Source: Argopecten irradians (taxonomy: Eukaryota; Mollusca; Bivalvia; Pectinida; Pectinidae). Taken from it: a DNA stretch of 64,000 bases. Positions within the stretch are counted from its first letter, which is position 1. Every line of letters starts with the position of its first letter. Positions 23,040-35,074 of the stretch are shown piece by piece. The DNA is taken from positions 7,058,255-7,122,254 of the forward strand of contig NC_091134.1 of the NCBI RefSeq assembly GCF_041381155.1. The letters run 5' to 3'. The notes under the pieces were generated by a model that made no database searches, was not told the DNA's origin, and saw only the letters and a list, made by a program, of their open reading frames with translations. Position numbers and translations under genes: made by a program.

Positions 23040-23610
23040 ACTTAGGGTCCAGTATATATTTCTGCCACCAAATAACCATGTCATTGTATTAACTAGTGTC
23101 TGTAGCATGTAGTAGGAGCGATGGTTTGACCGGATTTGACTTCCTTTTAGATATTGTTATGCAAATGGCGGCTATAGATTACAACATACAAATATGCCAT
23201 ATATGGAGTGTCCCAATTGATTCCAATGTACATATTCAATGTTGAACACAATGGGAATTATGTTTTTAAGAAAAAAAAACCTTTTATACAAGAGTTTAAG
23301 TGCATTACCACCAATCCGCATTTTTCGCCCCAAATACATTTTTTTCTCAAAACTAGTTTTCGTTTCATGTTTTGTGTTCCTAAAAGTTTATATTAGAAGT
23401 ATTTGAGATGATTGAAATGACTCCCTGGCATATATTTACATGTATCATAATCTACAGTTGCCATTTTCCTGACAAGGTCAAAAAGGACTCTATGTGGATG
23501 CCTTTGTAAAGTCGAATCCGTCTCTCCTACTACATGCTATAAACGACTGGTAAACAAAATGGCATGGTTATTTAGTGACAGAAATAATTTACTGAACCCT
23601 GTGGACTTAC
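23040..23610. mobile_element. Foldback (inverted-repeat) element
   Basis: Arms of about 190 bp are inverted copies at roughly 75-85 percent identity by eye: AGCATGTAGTAGGAG (23103-23117) pairs with CTCCTACTACATGCT near 23525-23540, ACCAAATAACCATG with CATGGTTATTTAG, and GGGTCCAGTA with TACTGAACCC. The loop between the arms is about 170 bp. ACTTA occurs just outside the left arm and near the right arm and may be target duplication. No coding sequence. Superfamily unknown. Confidence 0.55.
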
Positions 23611-24115
23611 CAAAACGAAAAGTACAATTTTAGCATATTTTGCCAAATCTACAAACAACACAACAATCTTCGAGTCAGCAGCAATACCTAAAGTTAGGCC
23701 TGATGCATACACACTTTTTGTAAACTTACTTGTTATGTTCAAGTATACCTAAGAAGTTATATATAGTCATACAAATTATCACTTTTATCAGGGTCTTTAA
23801 CCTTGAAAGTTTAGTTACAATATTGAATGAGTATCAAAATGGGATAATATATTTACAAATATAATTTTAGATACTATAACAAACCTCGAAAAGCTTGAGT
23901 TGTTCATTATGATAAAAACAGTATTTTCTGCTGAAATTGTTAATGTTACTTTATCAAATACAGTCAAAACTGCCTTATCGATCCCTCCTGTATACAGACC
24001 ACATTATTAATTGATATACTTCAACACAGTGTTACCTGTGTATAACGACGACTTCACTACAAAGGCAATTCTATTTGGTTGGCTTTACAGGGGTATTATT
24101 GCAGCGTGTTATTTT
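23611..24115. other. Unannotated AT-rich sequence
   Basis: Nothing gene-like was seen between the foldback element and the 35-bp minisatellite. Confidence 0.45.
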
Positions 24116-24119
24116 AATC

Positions 24120-24575
24120 GATAAAATTGTCTGATATCTACATATTTATATTGATAAAGTGTCTACATATTTATATTGATAAAGTGTCTACATATTTATA
24201 TTGATAAAGTGGTGTGGTAGTTACATATTTCTATTGATATAAAATTGTCTTATATTTACATATTCATATTGATATTAAATTGTCTGATATTTACATATTT
24301 ATATTGATATAAAATGGTCTGATATTTACATATTTATATTGAAATGAAATGGTATGATATTTACATATTTATATTGATATGAAATGGTCTGCTATATTTA
24401 CATATTTATATTTATATAAAATCGTCTGCTAGTTACATATTTATATTGATATAAAATGGTCTGCGTTTTACATATTTATATTAATTTAAAATGGTCTGAT
24501 ATTTACAAATTTATATTGATATGAAATGGTCTGATGTTAACATATTTATATTGATATAAAAGTGTCTGGTAGTTT
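24120..24575. repeat. Minisatellite with about 35-bp unit
   Basis: About twelve copies of a unit near TTGATATAAAATGGTCTGAT plus ATTTACATATTTATA. The first copies are shorter (about 29 bp, 'GATAAAGTGTCTACATATTT'). Confidence 0.85.
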
Positions 24576-25483
24576 AATAATGTTTTATAAATATAATATC
24601 TGGTAATTGAGTCTTACTACCACGTGTATAGGATCATAGTTTAAAGCCCCATTATGTTTTGGGGTGAAAAAATATCGTCATAAAGTACCAAACTTTGCTG
24701 AATAGTAGAGCATATATCCTTATGAAAATATCCGCTAATAAAAAATGCCCAACATTTCCATGTTTTATAAAACAATAGAAAACCCCTCTTCGGAGAGGGG
24801 GAAATCCGTAGTTCCGCCCCAGAGCCATAATAATCTAGTACGCATGCGTAGGCACAAAAAAAAGTGGAATTTCCCTAACAAACTTCAACATATAGTGCAT
24901 GGCGAACGCACTGAAGACTCGCCAAATACGTGTCAGCGAACACACATGGGTCCGTTTTCACCACGTGCACGTTCCTTCAAACAACGACAATTTAGCGGTC
25001 AAGTTGCATTGGTCGATCGCGATCGACTGCACGTTACGATCCCGGCCACGGATTCCACGCATGGACCTACAAATACATGTTGTACATGCATGTATTTACA
25101 TGTAGTTTCTATATAAAACTAGGCTAAAACTATTCAAAAAGTGTTTGTTCTTGAATGGAAAGCAAGCAATTAACAAAATTATAATTACAATGGTATTTGC
25201 TGATCTTATGTATTTTGTAATAAAGATTTATAGATGCCTATAATGTCTAATCTAGCTTTATTGAAATGTACATTGAAACCGAACACACGTTTAAATTTGT
25301 GTACATCGAAATCGAACACACGTACGTTTGTGTTACCTGATGAGGCCTCCCACGGGGTGACTAGCCAAACTCGTAAACAAATGTAAGTAAACACAAACAC
25401 GCCATGTCGTTACCTGCTATATATAATACAGCGATGTATACATACATACATGTACATACGAAGTCTGGAAAGCCTACATGTTC
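24576..25483. other. Unannotated flank of the LTR element
   Basis: An open frame across 24745-25116 has no recognisable domain, is cysteine- and histidine-biased only at its end, and lacks splice or promoter context, so I do not call it a gene. The last four bases, GTTC (25480-25483), are the target duplication of the LTR element. Confidence 0.45.
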
Positions 25484-26064
25484 TGTGAAAGAGCGATACA
25501 TTTGTAAAGGGGGATAGATCACGTTACAGGACCAGAGAGAGGGAGAGAGTAGGGTCAGGCACCAATTTCAATTAATTGGTGTGATAAGAGCAGGTGTCAG
25601 GGCTGTCGGCCAGTCGCTGTCGTCTGACTGTAACTGGAGTGAGATGGTATAGTGTGTCCAGTTAATCTGATGAATGGTTATTGTTTTATGATAAGAGAGC
25701 GAGAGTTCATTTGAATGGAATGTGAGCTGATTTCATGGGTGTTGACAATTAATTATAAGGTAATGATTGAGACTAAACAGGGTCGTGAGAACGAGAGAAT
25801 GGAGGTGTGTCCGTTTAGGTATGGTATGATAAAACAAGTACGATTGGATTTGGAGAGTCAGTTTTAGAGTTGAGTTTCAGTGTTGGAGTGTCTCAGTTTG
25901 GAGTCAGTTAAGTGAGCTGTGTCCTGTGCGTGCGTGACTATGTAAAGACTTGTACTGTTGAACTGTATATACTTGGACATGTAAATAAATTGTAAATAAA
26001 ATTGCTTGGATTACGTCATCCTTACATAATGTAGAACCAGTGACAAAGTGGTGACTCCGTCACA
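25484..26064 (+). repeat. 5' LTR of the Ty3/gypsy fossil
   Basis: Begins TGTGAAAGAGCGATACA and ends GACTCCGTCACA. It matches the LTR at 35924-36502 across its full length with about ten differences and one short indel. AATAAA-type polyadenylation wording (GTAAATAAAATTGC) lies near 25993-26006, as expected for an LTR. Confidence 0.92.
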
Positions 26065-26066
26065 TT

Positions 26067-26084
26067 TGGTGGCAGCGGTGGGAT
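26067..26084 (+). other. Primer binding site, tRNA-Leu type
   Basis: TGGTGGCAGCGGTGGGAT begins two bases after the 5' LTR. Its reverse complement, ATCCCACCGCTGCCACCA, matches the 3' end (with CCA) of animal tRNA-Leu of the AAG/TAG type as I recall it. Position and length are standard for minus-strand priming. Confidence 0.75.
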
Positions 26085-26088
26085 GAAA

Positions 26089-26205
26089 AGATCAATGGAT
26101 GAAAAGATCAATGGATCAAAAGATCAATGGATCAAAAGATCAATGGATTACAATGATCACAAGATCAATGGATGACAAGATCAATGGACCAATGGATCAA
26201 ACGGA
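26089..26205 (+). repeat. Short tandem repeat in the LTR-element leader
   Basis: Six to seven copies of a roughly 16-bp GATCAATGGATNAAAA unit lie between the primer site and gag. It is probably a local expansion in the untranslated leader. Confidence 0.8.
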
Positions 26206-26251
26206 CATAAACATTAAAATAGTGTAAGGACGCTATATACATACATGTAAG

Positions 26252-26764
26252 ATGCCACGAAGAAATTCTATGCAGAGGTTCTTCCTTCAAATGGAAGAAG
26301 AGTGTCAGGCTTATAGTGAGATGTCACACGACCAACAGCAGACTCTCGGAAAAGAGCATTTTGTACAAGGCCTCGATGATACCATAAAGCGGTTTGTACT
26401 GTTATCAAACCCAAAAACATTTGAGGAAGCCTTCAACACGGCAAAACGTGAAGAGTGCAACAACCAGTTAACCTCTGGACATTGTAATGCCTTAAAAACG
26501 GAACCATCAATGAGAGATGAATTAAAGGATTTAGCCTCTCAAGTCAGCACGTTGGCTACACAAATCAGCAAGATGACAGCTAATGGAGGTCAACAACGAC
26601 AAAACACATCCTTTCAGACAAATTGGAGAGGACGCGGGAGAGGAAAAGGATATACCCGAAATAATGGTCGAAATCTGAGGACGACTGATGGCCAGCCTAT
26701 ATGTAACAATTGTCAGAAAGTCGGACACATTGCTGTAAGATGCCCGGATAAGACGTCAAACTAA
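26252..26764 (+). pseudogene. Gag part of the Ty3/gypsy fossil
   Basis: The visible part ends with a nucleocapsid CCHC zinc knuckle (CNNCQKVGHIAVRC, about 26702-26743) preceded by an arginine/glycine-rich basic stretch, both typical of RNA-binding Gag C-termini. The upstream portion resembles the end of a gypsy-type capsid region. Fossil part of the element; no function is claimed. Confidence 0.75.
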
Positions 26765-27059
26765 ATACTGCTTCTTTTACAGGAGGAAATGAAGCAGTGA
26801 AGAGGAAACCATCTCCTGTTTGTGATAAAGAGCCTAGAGGTAGGGATACCTGTGTCGCCAGGTATGGGCCTATGCTCAAGGTGGATGATGCGCTCATGCC
26901 ACAAATAACGCTTGAATCGGATGAGGATCTCGGTGTCGCCCGGGAGGAGCTTATGCCGGAGAGCACGGAAACTCGTAAAAAGGATGAAAATCTCTGTGTC
27001 GCCGGGAATACGTTCATGCCTGAGAGTGTAGATTCTGTGTCGCCAGGATCTCGGGGTTT

Positions 27060-29766
27060 GTGGGCAATTATGGTGTATCTATGTTGGTGGATACAGGGTC
27101 AAGCGTGACGATAATTAGTGATAGGCTCGCTGAGGATGAATTAATCGTGCCGGCTGATATAAGAGTTACCTCAGCAACAGGAAATGGAATCAAAATCAAA
27201 GGAAGGGCTAAAGTTACCTTAAACATTGAAGGTATGAAAACTGACTGTGTCGTTTATGTTGCCTCAGACTTTCCATACGATTGTATATTAGGCTTGGATA
27301 TTCTTCAAACGGTTGGAGCACAAATAGATACAGAAAACTGTTTGGTGACATTTAAGAATGGTTTGACAGTAAGATTTGGATCAAATATACATGGACATTT
27401 ATGTGTAGTTACATTGGACAATGTTGAATCAAATTTTGATATTGACAATACTTTGAATAGTGAAAACTTTACAGAGTTAAAGAATCTCCTAAACGAGTCC
27501 AAATCAGTATTCCTAACAGATGATTCGGAGAACTGGGGAGAGACCAATATAGCGGAGCACACTATAGAGACTCATGGTAGTTTTCCTGTTCATCAAAGGC
27601 CATATAGAGTACCAGTGTCCCAGAGGGAGGTGCTCGAAAAACATGTGACAGACTTACTTGATAAAGGGATAATTCGTCCATCTAGCAGTCCCTGGTCTTC
27701 ACCTGTGGTATTAGTACCAAAGAAAAATGGCAACACTCGAATGTGTGTAGACTACAGGAAGCTGAATAATGTTACCAAAAAGGATGTTTACCCGCTCCCC
27801 AGGATTGACGAACTACTTGATGTACTCGGAGGTGCGAAGTATTTTACATCGTTAGACTTAGCCTCTGGGTATCACCAAGTTCCCCTGAGAGAGTCAGACA
27901 AAGAAAAGACTGCGTTTTCCTATTTCGGAGGTCACTATGAATACAATTTTATGCCATTTGGATTATGTAATAGTGGCGCAACATTCCAGAGATTGATGGA
28001 TAAAGTTCTATCAGGACTCCAATGGAAGACATGCATAGTGTACGTTGACGACATAGTAGTATTCGGGTCGTCTTTCAAGGAACATCAAGCGCGATTACGT
28101 GAAGTTCTCGGGAGATTACATCAAGCTGGATTAAAATTACAATCAAAAAAGTGTCATTTTGGCCAAAAGGAAATTATCATTCTTGGACATAAAGTGAACA
28201 GTGAAGGAATAACAGCCGACCCTGAGAAGGTAAGAGCTATTAAGACATTTCCCCATCCTCAGAATGTATCGGAACTGAGGAGCTTTATTGGTCTGATATC
28301 TTACTACCGTAAGTTTGTGCCAGACTTTGCGTCGCGTGCAGTATCCTTACATAAACTCTTAAAGAAAGGTGTGAAATTTTTTGGTCAGAAGACTGTGAGA
28401 ACTGTTTCAATGACTTTAAGAAATTACTGACAGAAGCACCCATTCTTTCGTTTCCAAATTTTGACATGCCCTTTCGCCTATATACAGATGCATGTGATAG
28501 AGGTTTAGGTATCGTGTTGGCTCAAGATTCGATGGAAGGCGAAAAGACTATTGCATACGCAAGCAGAGCCCTGAAGACCAATGAAAAGAACTACGCAGTA
28601 ATAGAGAAAGAAGCGTTAGCAATTGTCTGGGGAGTTAAATATTTCCGTCACTATCTGTTCGGTAGAACATTTATAGTAATTACCGATCACAACCCCCTAA
28701 AGTGGCTTATGAACATTAAGGATCCCACAGGTCGTCTCGCTCGCTGGTCGCTTAAATTGCAGGACTATGATATGGTGATTGAGCATAGACCAGGTAAAAA
28801 GCATCAAAATGCTGATGCACTTTCGCGAATGCCTATTGTTGACTGTGCAGAGATCAATCTAGACGTTTGTAGTTTGAAGGAAACGCATGGGTTAAATAAC
28901 GCCCGCGTTCACGAACTTCAAAGAAAGGATACAAGTCTATCAGAATTGATCACTTATCTCGAGTCAGGAAAATTACCAGAATTATCCACAAAAGCGCGTG
29001 AAGTTATTGACGGTATCTTGTATCACTTCTGGATACCTGGATCACCAAAACGGAGACAGCACACTCGGAGACAACTTGTGATTCCGCGTGGACTCATCGA
29101 CGAAATATTGCATTGCTGTCATGACGACTTGACAGCAGGTCATTTGTCTCTCTACAAAATGTATAGTAAAGTCCAGGAAAGGTTTTATTGGAGAGGGATG
29201 TACGCAGACATTGAATTTTGGTGTCGATCATGTGTAGACTGCGCAACTAAGAAAACACCGAAAAACAAGGTGAAGGCCCCATTAAACCCGCTACCTGTTG
29301 TTTCGGGACCTTTCGATATGGTAGCTGTTGATGTATTGGGACCGTTTACATCATTGTGTTCAGTGATTATCTCACACGATGGCCAGAAGTATTTGCTGTT
29401 CCAAATGCTGATGCAGAAACTACGGCTAAAGTGTTTGTAGAACAAATTGTGTGCAGACACGGGGCACCTCGTGTTCTATTATCTGATAATGGTAAAAATT
29501 TCCGATCAAAACTATTGAAAGAAATTTGTAAAATAGTAAATTCAGAGAAAGTGTTTACTTCAGCCTATCATCCAGAGACCGATGGACTTGTCGAGCGTTT
29601 CAATCATACCTTGACAACCATGCTATCAATGTATGTTGAGAGTCATCAGCGTGACTGGGACACGTTTCTGCCATACGTTATGTTCGCGTACCGTACAAGT
29701 GTACACGAGAGTACACAAGAGACACCATTCCGTAAAATCAACCTACTGAGGGACCATATGAGATGA
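27060..29766 (+). pseudogene. Pol part of the Ty3/gypsy fossil: protease, RT, RNase H, integrase
   Basis: Domains in order: retropepsin with VDTGSSVTIIS (about 27080-27115); reverse transcriptase with the TRMCVDYRKLN, SLDLASGYHQV and YVDDIVVF motifs (about 27570-28180); RNase H starting YTDACDRGLGIVLAQ and holding TDHNPLKW (about 28475-28840); the integrase HHCC zinc domain (about 29110-29245); and an integrase core with LLSDNGKNF and HPETDGLVERFNHTL (about 29300-29727). The interior is disrupted in a few places and the integrase region is split by the nested DIRS-like element. It resumes at about 35075. Confidence 0.9.
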
Positions 29767-30007
29767 CGTAGAGGTCACGTGGTTCAGTGCCTAGAGTGTT
29801 TTTGGTTCAGTAAGACGTGAATTATCATCATAGGAATTTACTTTGGATTTTTGGAACAATACTGCTACAAATTTACTTTTTACGTTGCCAATTATTAACT
29901 AAATTGATGACGATTTAGTTGGCATTTTACGAAGTTGCTCTCCACGTGCTAACGGAGATTTGTGACTGTGTTTACATTCTCACGGGTCAGCGAGTTCGCG
30001 ACCCACC

Positions 30008-31390
30008 ATGGCCTCTGAACCCAATTCTGGGTCGGTCAATGAAGAAACTTCGCTCAATTCTGGGCATATGTCTACAGAAACCAATTCTGGGAATAGACAA
30101 TCTCTTGCGTGGAATTCTACCGCTAATACCGCAGTAAGAAACAATTCCGTTACGGTTGCTGCTTCTGTGGAAAATTATGACGGTCGCCATTTTGTCACGA
30201 CATCGGAGCCTCCACGCTCAGCATCTAGCATAAATTATGCAAATGAAGAGCCGACTCTCGTCCCTCCGAGAGTCACTACGAGACTTCCGCCAGAAACATC
30301 CGGTATCGCCATACAACAATCTATGTTGCTACAGAATCAGATGATGTTCCGTTTAATGGAACAGATGGCAAAACAGCAAAATATCCACCTCTCACGAACG
30401 GATAATACTGCTCCTACCGAGAACATTGATCAGTCCGGAAACAGATCTGCTACTGTTGAGGAGTCAGTATCCTTAGATTTCGTAGACGAACAATCTGACA
30501 ATCAGTCTGTCAGTGATCACGAAGAGGATTCCGACGCCATCTCAGACGAGATATCAATGGATACCTCATTTGCCAGTGCGTTGGATACAACTGAAACAGG
30601 TACTGGCGACGCCATTATTGACGATATCATGTCGTTTTACCGTGACGAAGAACAATGTTCATCGGCTATAAACGAAAAACTGGCTGCAGTTATCAATACG
30701 GGCATGCATACCAAGGTATGTAAAGACAAACAGAAGGATTTATTAGGACAACACTTCCGACCCAATAACTGTGAGAACGTCGTGGTTCCTAGACTCCCCC
30801 CATCAATCTGGAATAGTTTAGGGAGGCGACACAAGGACACTGATTTAAGGTATCAATCATTCCAAAGTCTTGTGTGTAAAGCCTTATACCCACTGATACA
30901 CTTGTCTGATAGACTTTTTAACGCGACACAAGAGGGTCTTCGGCCAAAAGAAGTGAAAGACTGTTTATCATTGGCAAATGACACTTTCAAATGTCTCCAG
31001 ATTCTGCACACTGACATCTCCTACCGCAGGAAACAAAACCTCTTGCCTGCGATAAATGAAGAATTCAAATCTTTGTGTGCTCAGTCTAACCCCGTAACCT
31101 CTCAATTGTTAGGCGATGAACTTGAGCAAAGGATAAAGGAAATTAGTGATGCTAAAAGAGTGAGCAAACAGATTACCAAATCACCAAAACTGTCACACAA
31201 GAGTGATAGATTCAACCCTATCCGACAACCACATGGCCGCCAAACACATGGAGGAAAACATGCAGGACATTATGCTAATCGGCATTCTGGACAACAACAA
31301 CAGAACCACCGCAGACAACAACAACAAACATGGTCACGGTCAAGGCCAACAGGGACCACAGCAGCGACACCGCAACAATTACAGTTCTGA
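30008..31390 (+). pseudogene. Gag-like part of the DIRS-like fossil
   Basis: A 460-residue hydrophilic protein part. The first third is Ser/Thr/Glu-rich with an acidic stretch. The middle third has a helical region (HFRPNNCENVVVPRLPPSIW on through KALYPLIHLSDRL) like the conserved core of DIRS gag-like proteins. The C-terminus is rich in His, Gln, Arg and Gly, suggesting RNA binding without a zinc knuckle. The assignment rests on position and composition more than on close similarity. Confidence 0.7.
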
Positions 31391-31474
31391 GCGGGGACCT
31401 TTTTTGTCGCAAAGACCAGCAAAAGGACCAAAGAAAAAACAGGACTGAATACTTCACACGTAAGTGTTACGACA

Positions 31475-33277
31475 TTGTGTTTAGACAAGACTGATGTCAG
31501 TTTTAAAACTGCACAAGACGTTTTTGAAACATTACATAATGTCCCTGACAATTTCAGTGGTGGTAAGGTAAAACATTATTCGGAAGCATGGAATCAATTA
31601 TCATCTGATCCATGGCTTAGATCTCAGATTCAAGGATATCAAATAGAATTTCAGTCAGTGCCATATCAAGCAAGTGCTCCGCGTTCTATTCCTTTTTCAA
31701 CATCTGAAGCTGGGTTTATAGATATTGAACTTGAGAAACTTCTGTCTAAACATGTCATAGAGTTAGTTGCTAATTCTGACAGGGTCAGTGATGAATTCCT
31801 GTCTACTATCTTCCTTCGACCGAAAAAAGATGGATCATACAGATTAATTTTAAATTTAAAAACTTTAAACCTTGATGTTGAACATTTACATTTCAAAATG
31901 GAAACGCTTAAATCTGCCATAACTCTTATGTCAAAAAACTGTTGGTTTGCATCTATTGACTTGAAGGATGCTTACTATTCTATACCAATCCATTTTCGTG
32001 ACAGAAAATTCTTGTGATTTACATGGAAAGGCTTGTGTTATGAATTTACTTGTTTACCTAACGGACTGTCGTCAGCTCCAAGGGTTTTCACTAAGATCAT
32101 GAAACCGGTCTACTCCTCTCTAAGGAAACAAGGACATGCCAATGTAGCATACATTGATGACAGTCTATTACAAGCAGAGTCCTTTGAGTCCTGTATGTGT
32201 AACATTGTAGACACAGTAACGCTGTTTGATTCGCTAGGTCTTACCGTTCACCCAGATAAATCCATACTATATCCTACTCAGTGTATCACTTTTCTGGGTT
32301 TTTTGTTAAATTCTGTAGATATGACTGTGAAACTTACCGACGAAAAAGTTGAGTCCTTAGTACTGTTGTGTAGGGATGTACTCAAACGCCGTGAAGTCAC
32401 AATTCGGACACTTGCGCAACTGATTGGCAAAATGGTGGCTTGTGAGCCTGCAGTACCACATGCTCCGTTGTTTTATAAATCATTGGAGCATGAAAAAGAT
32501 CAGGCCTTAAAATCCTCAAAAGGAGATTTTGAAGGCAAAGTGTATGTATCTAGTGATGGGAGAGAACAAATTTCATGGTGGATAGATAATGTACATTTAT
32601 GCGCTAATCCAGTGTATCGCGGATCTCCCAATCTGACGCTTGAGACTGACAGCTCTAAAAGTGGTTGGGGTGGTCTTATCAAAGGAACTTCTTCGCGTAC
32701 CGGAGGACATTGGTCATATAGCGAACAAAATCATCACATTAATTATCTTGAACTGTTTGCCGCTTTTTTAACATTACAGTGTTTCTGTGGTGACAAACAT
32801 GACATTCATGTCAGAATATACATGGATAATACTGTCGCTGTAAACTATTTGTCAAAAATGGGTGGCAAGAAAGATATGCTTCATCATCTCGCAAGGCGTA
32901 TATGGTTATGGTGCCTAGCGCGGAATATATGGCTCTCAGCATGTTATTTACCAGGTGTATCAAATACCGAGGCAGATAGGTTATCGCGGACACTATCTGA
33001 TGACATGGAATGGAAACTTGACTCTTCCGTGTTCCGTGATATTGTTAGGATATATGGGCAGTTAGACATTGACTTATTTGCTTCACGTCTCAATGCTCAG
33101 TTGTCTACCTATGTGTCTTTCCTCCCAGATCCAACAGCTTCAGCTGTGGATGCTTTTAGCCTCACATGGACAATTGATCACTTATATTATGCGTTTCCTC
33201 CTTTCAGTCTCCTGGGACGAGTTCTGCAGAAACTAGAGGAGGACGGAGCACGCATGGTACTCATCGCTCCCCTTTAG
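31475..33277 (+). pseudogene. Reverse transcriptase and RNase H part of the DIRS-like fossil
   Basis: RT motifs seen: FLRPKKDGSYRLILNLKTLN (about 31815-31875), SIDLKDAYYSIPI (about 31955-31995), the TCLPNGLSSAPRVFTKIMKP block (about 32047-32106) and the catalytic YIDD (about 32150-32162). An RNase H domain follows with TDSSKSGWGG (about 32643-32672), an ELFAAFLTLQ helix and YMDNTVAVNYLSK (about 32818-32857). This RT form, with 'LDLKDAY' and 'GLSSAPR' wording, is typical of DIRS and Ngaro relatives. Confidence 0.85.
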
Positions 33278-33301
33278 ACAACACAGCATTGGTTTCCGAA
33301 G

Positions 33302-34360
33302 ATGTTACGGCTACTAGCTGCAACACCACACATCTTGCCCAATCATCCACAGATGCTACACTTACCCAATCGACCTCAGCACGATCATCCTCTCAGGAAA
33401 ATGAGATTGATTGTCTGCAAACTCTCCGGGATCATCTCCGAGGTAAAGGAATATCACCAAACATTGGAGATATCATCTTATCTTCCTGGAGAGAGACAAC
33501 AAAACAGCAATATTGGGTGCATTTCAGGCGATGGATGCTTTTTTTCACAGCAACGGACGTGTGATCCGATTTCACCATCTGTAAATGACATTTTACAATT
33601 TCTGTCCGAAATGTATGACACAGGTGTGGGATACAGTAGTATAAACACTGCTAAGTCGTTTTTATCTTCCTTTTTAGAGATGGTTGGTAGTGTAAATAGT
33701 GTAAATAGCGTGCTTGTAAAAAGATTTATGAAAGGAATCTATAATCTTAGACCTTCTCTTCCTCGTTGTTCTCAAACATGGAATGTTTCAACAGTTCTCC
33801 AATATCTCAAAACTTTAACTCCAGTTCAAACTATCTCCTTGAAATTGTTATCTTGGAAGTTAGTAATGTTACTGGCACTTTTAAGTTGCCAAAGAAGTCA
33901 GACTTTGCATCTGATTGATATCAGGAATATAAAACTTACAAAGGATAAAGTCACTATTCATATTGGAGATTTGGTGAAACAATCCAAACCCGGGAAACAC
34001 TGTCCGCCGATAGAACTAAAGGCTTTCAATCATGATCATGAACTGTGCATTGTGACAACAATAACAGAATATCTGCGGAGGACTTCTCCTTTGCGAGGAG
34101 ATCGCACTAGACTATTTATAAGTACTTTACCTCCGCATCAGTGTGTAACAAACCAAACATTACGGAACTGGATAACTTCTGTGTTAAAAAACTCTGGTGT
34201 TGATACAAACTGGTTTAAACCACATAGTACTCGTAGTGCATCAGCATCCGCTGCAAAGACAGCTAAAATTCCGATCAGTATTATCTTAAAAACGGCAGGG
34301 TGGAGCAATGAATGTACTTTTCAAAGGTTTTATGACAAACAAGTGATAGAGACACCTTAA
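33302..34360 (+). pseudogene. Tyrosine recombinase part of the DIRS-like fossil
   Basis: The N-terminal SAM-like helical domain is followed by the catalytic domain with the first arginine in CQRSQTLHL (about 33888-33914), HSTRSASASA (H-x-x-R, about 34222-34251), then AGWSNECTFQRFYDK (about 34298-34342) supplying the W/H position and the tyrosine. This enzyme type replaces the DDE integrase in DIRS elements and recombines the circular DNA intermediate into the target. Confidence 0.85.
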
Positions 34361-34713
34361 GTCTCTGTTGACATGCTCACACATTTCCAGGAACAAGAAA
34401 CAGACGATTAATGAGCTCAATCATGATCAAGTGATCATTTTCTGTGACATAATACTATATCTGCAGTAATATAAGGACATTAATATTGGTATTGCCATTG
34501 TTATTACTTCAGTTTAGTCTGTTTAGATATACTGAATATATTGACGTCATGATGCAAACTATGTGGTTATGTAAATAAGTATGTGTAAATATGTGTATAG
34601 TATATGTAAATACAGATGTAAATATTTTATTTTGACTTTGTGTCATTTCATGTATTCAATGTAGATCTATATGATCTGTCAAGGTTGTATTACATGAATT
34701 CATCATCTCTGAA

Positions 34714-34833
34714 ATCTCATATGGTCCCTCAGTAGGTTGATTTTACGGAATTAGAAAATTAAATGAGTCTTCCGCTGGAAGACGATATTTGATTATAATT
34801 CTGTAAAATCAACTTCTACTGAGGGATCAATTG
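34714..34833 (+). repeat. Internal complementary region of the DIRS-like fossil
   Basis: 34714-34750 is the complement of the left terminus (contains TCCCTCAGTAGGTTGATTTT). 34751-34833 is the complement of the right terminus (contains GAGTCTTCCGCTGGAAGACG). The two meet at the point that would correspond to the circle junction. This arrangement lets DIRS elements rebuild their ends during replication. Confidence 0.88.
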
Positions 34834-35074
34834 CCCTCCCTGGATCATATATTTCACTTTATGTAAATATATACAACACAGATATATATATACACTGCCC
34901 TCCCTATACATATATTACCTTATTCTTTATAGACTGATGAATTCATGTATATTTCTCTGAAGACTGAACCACGTGACCTCTCCGTCATCTCAATTGATCC
35001 CTCAGTAGAAGTTGATTTTACAGAATTATAATCAAATATCGTCTTCCAGCGGAAGACTCATTTAATTTTCTAAT

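Larger units (their letters stand above)
29728..35074 (+). mobile_element. DIRS-like tyrosine-recombinase retroelement (fossil) nested in the gypsy element
   Basis: The left end TTCCGTAAAATCAAC (29728 on) and the right end (34964-35074) are inverted relatives: ACGTGGTTCAG near 29777-29787 faces CTGAACCACGT at 34964-34974. An internal complementary region (34714-34833) reads as the complement of the left end followed by the complement of the right end. This split arrangement is the hallmark of DIRS1-type elements, which pass through a circular intermediate. No target duplication is visible, as expected for tyrosine-recombinase integration. Coding parts: gag-like, RT with RNase H, and tyrosine recombinase. 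It looks nearly whole, with about one break in the coding part. It is younger than its gypsy host. Confidence 0.9.

Noticed and set aside
24745-25116. 123-residue open frame
   Set aside because: No recognisable domain, no splice or promoter support, and odd composition. Likely a chance open frame in a GC-richer patch.
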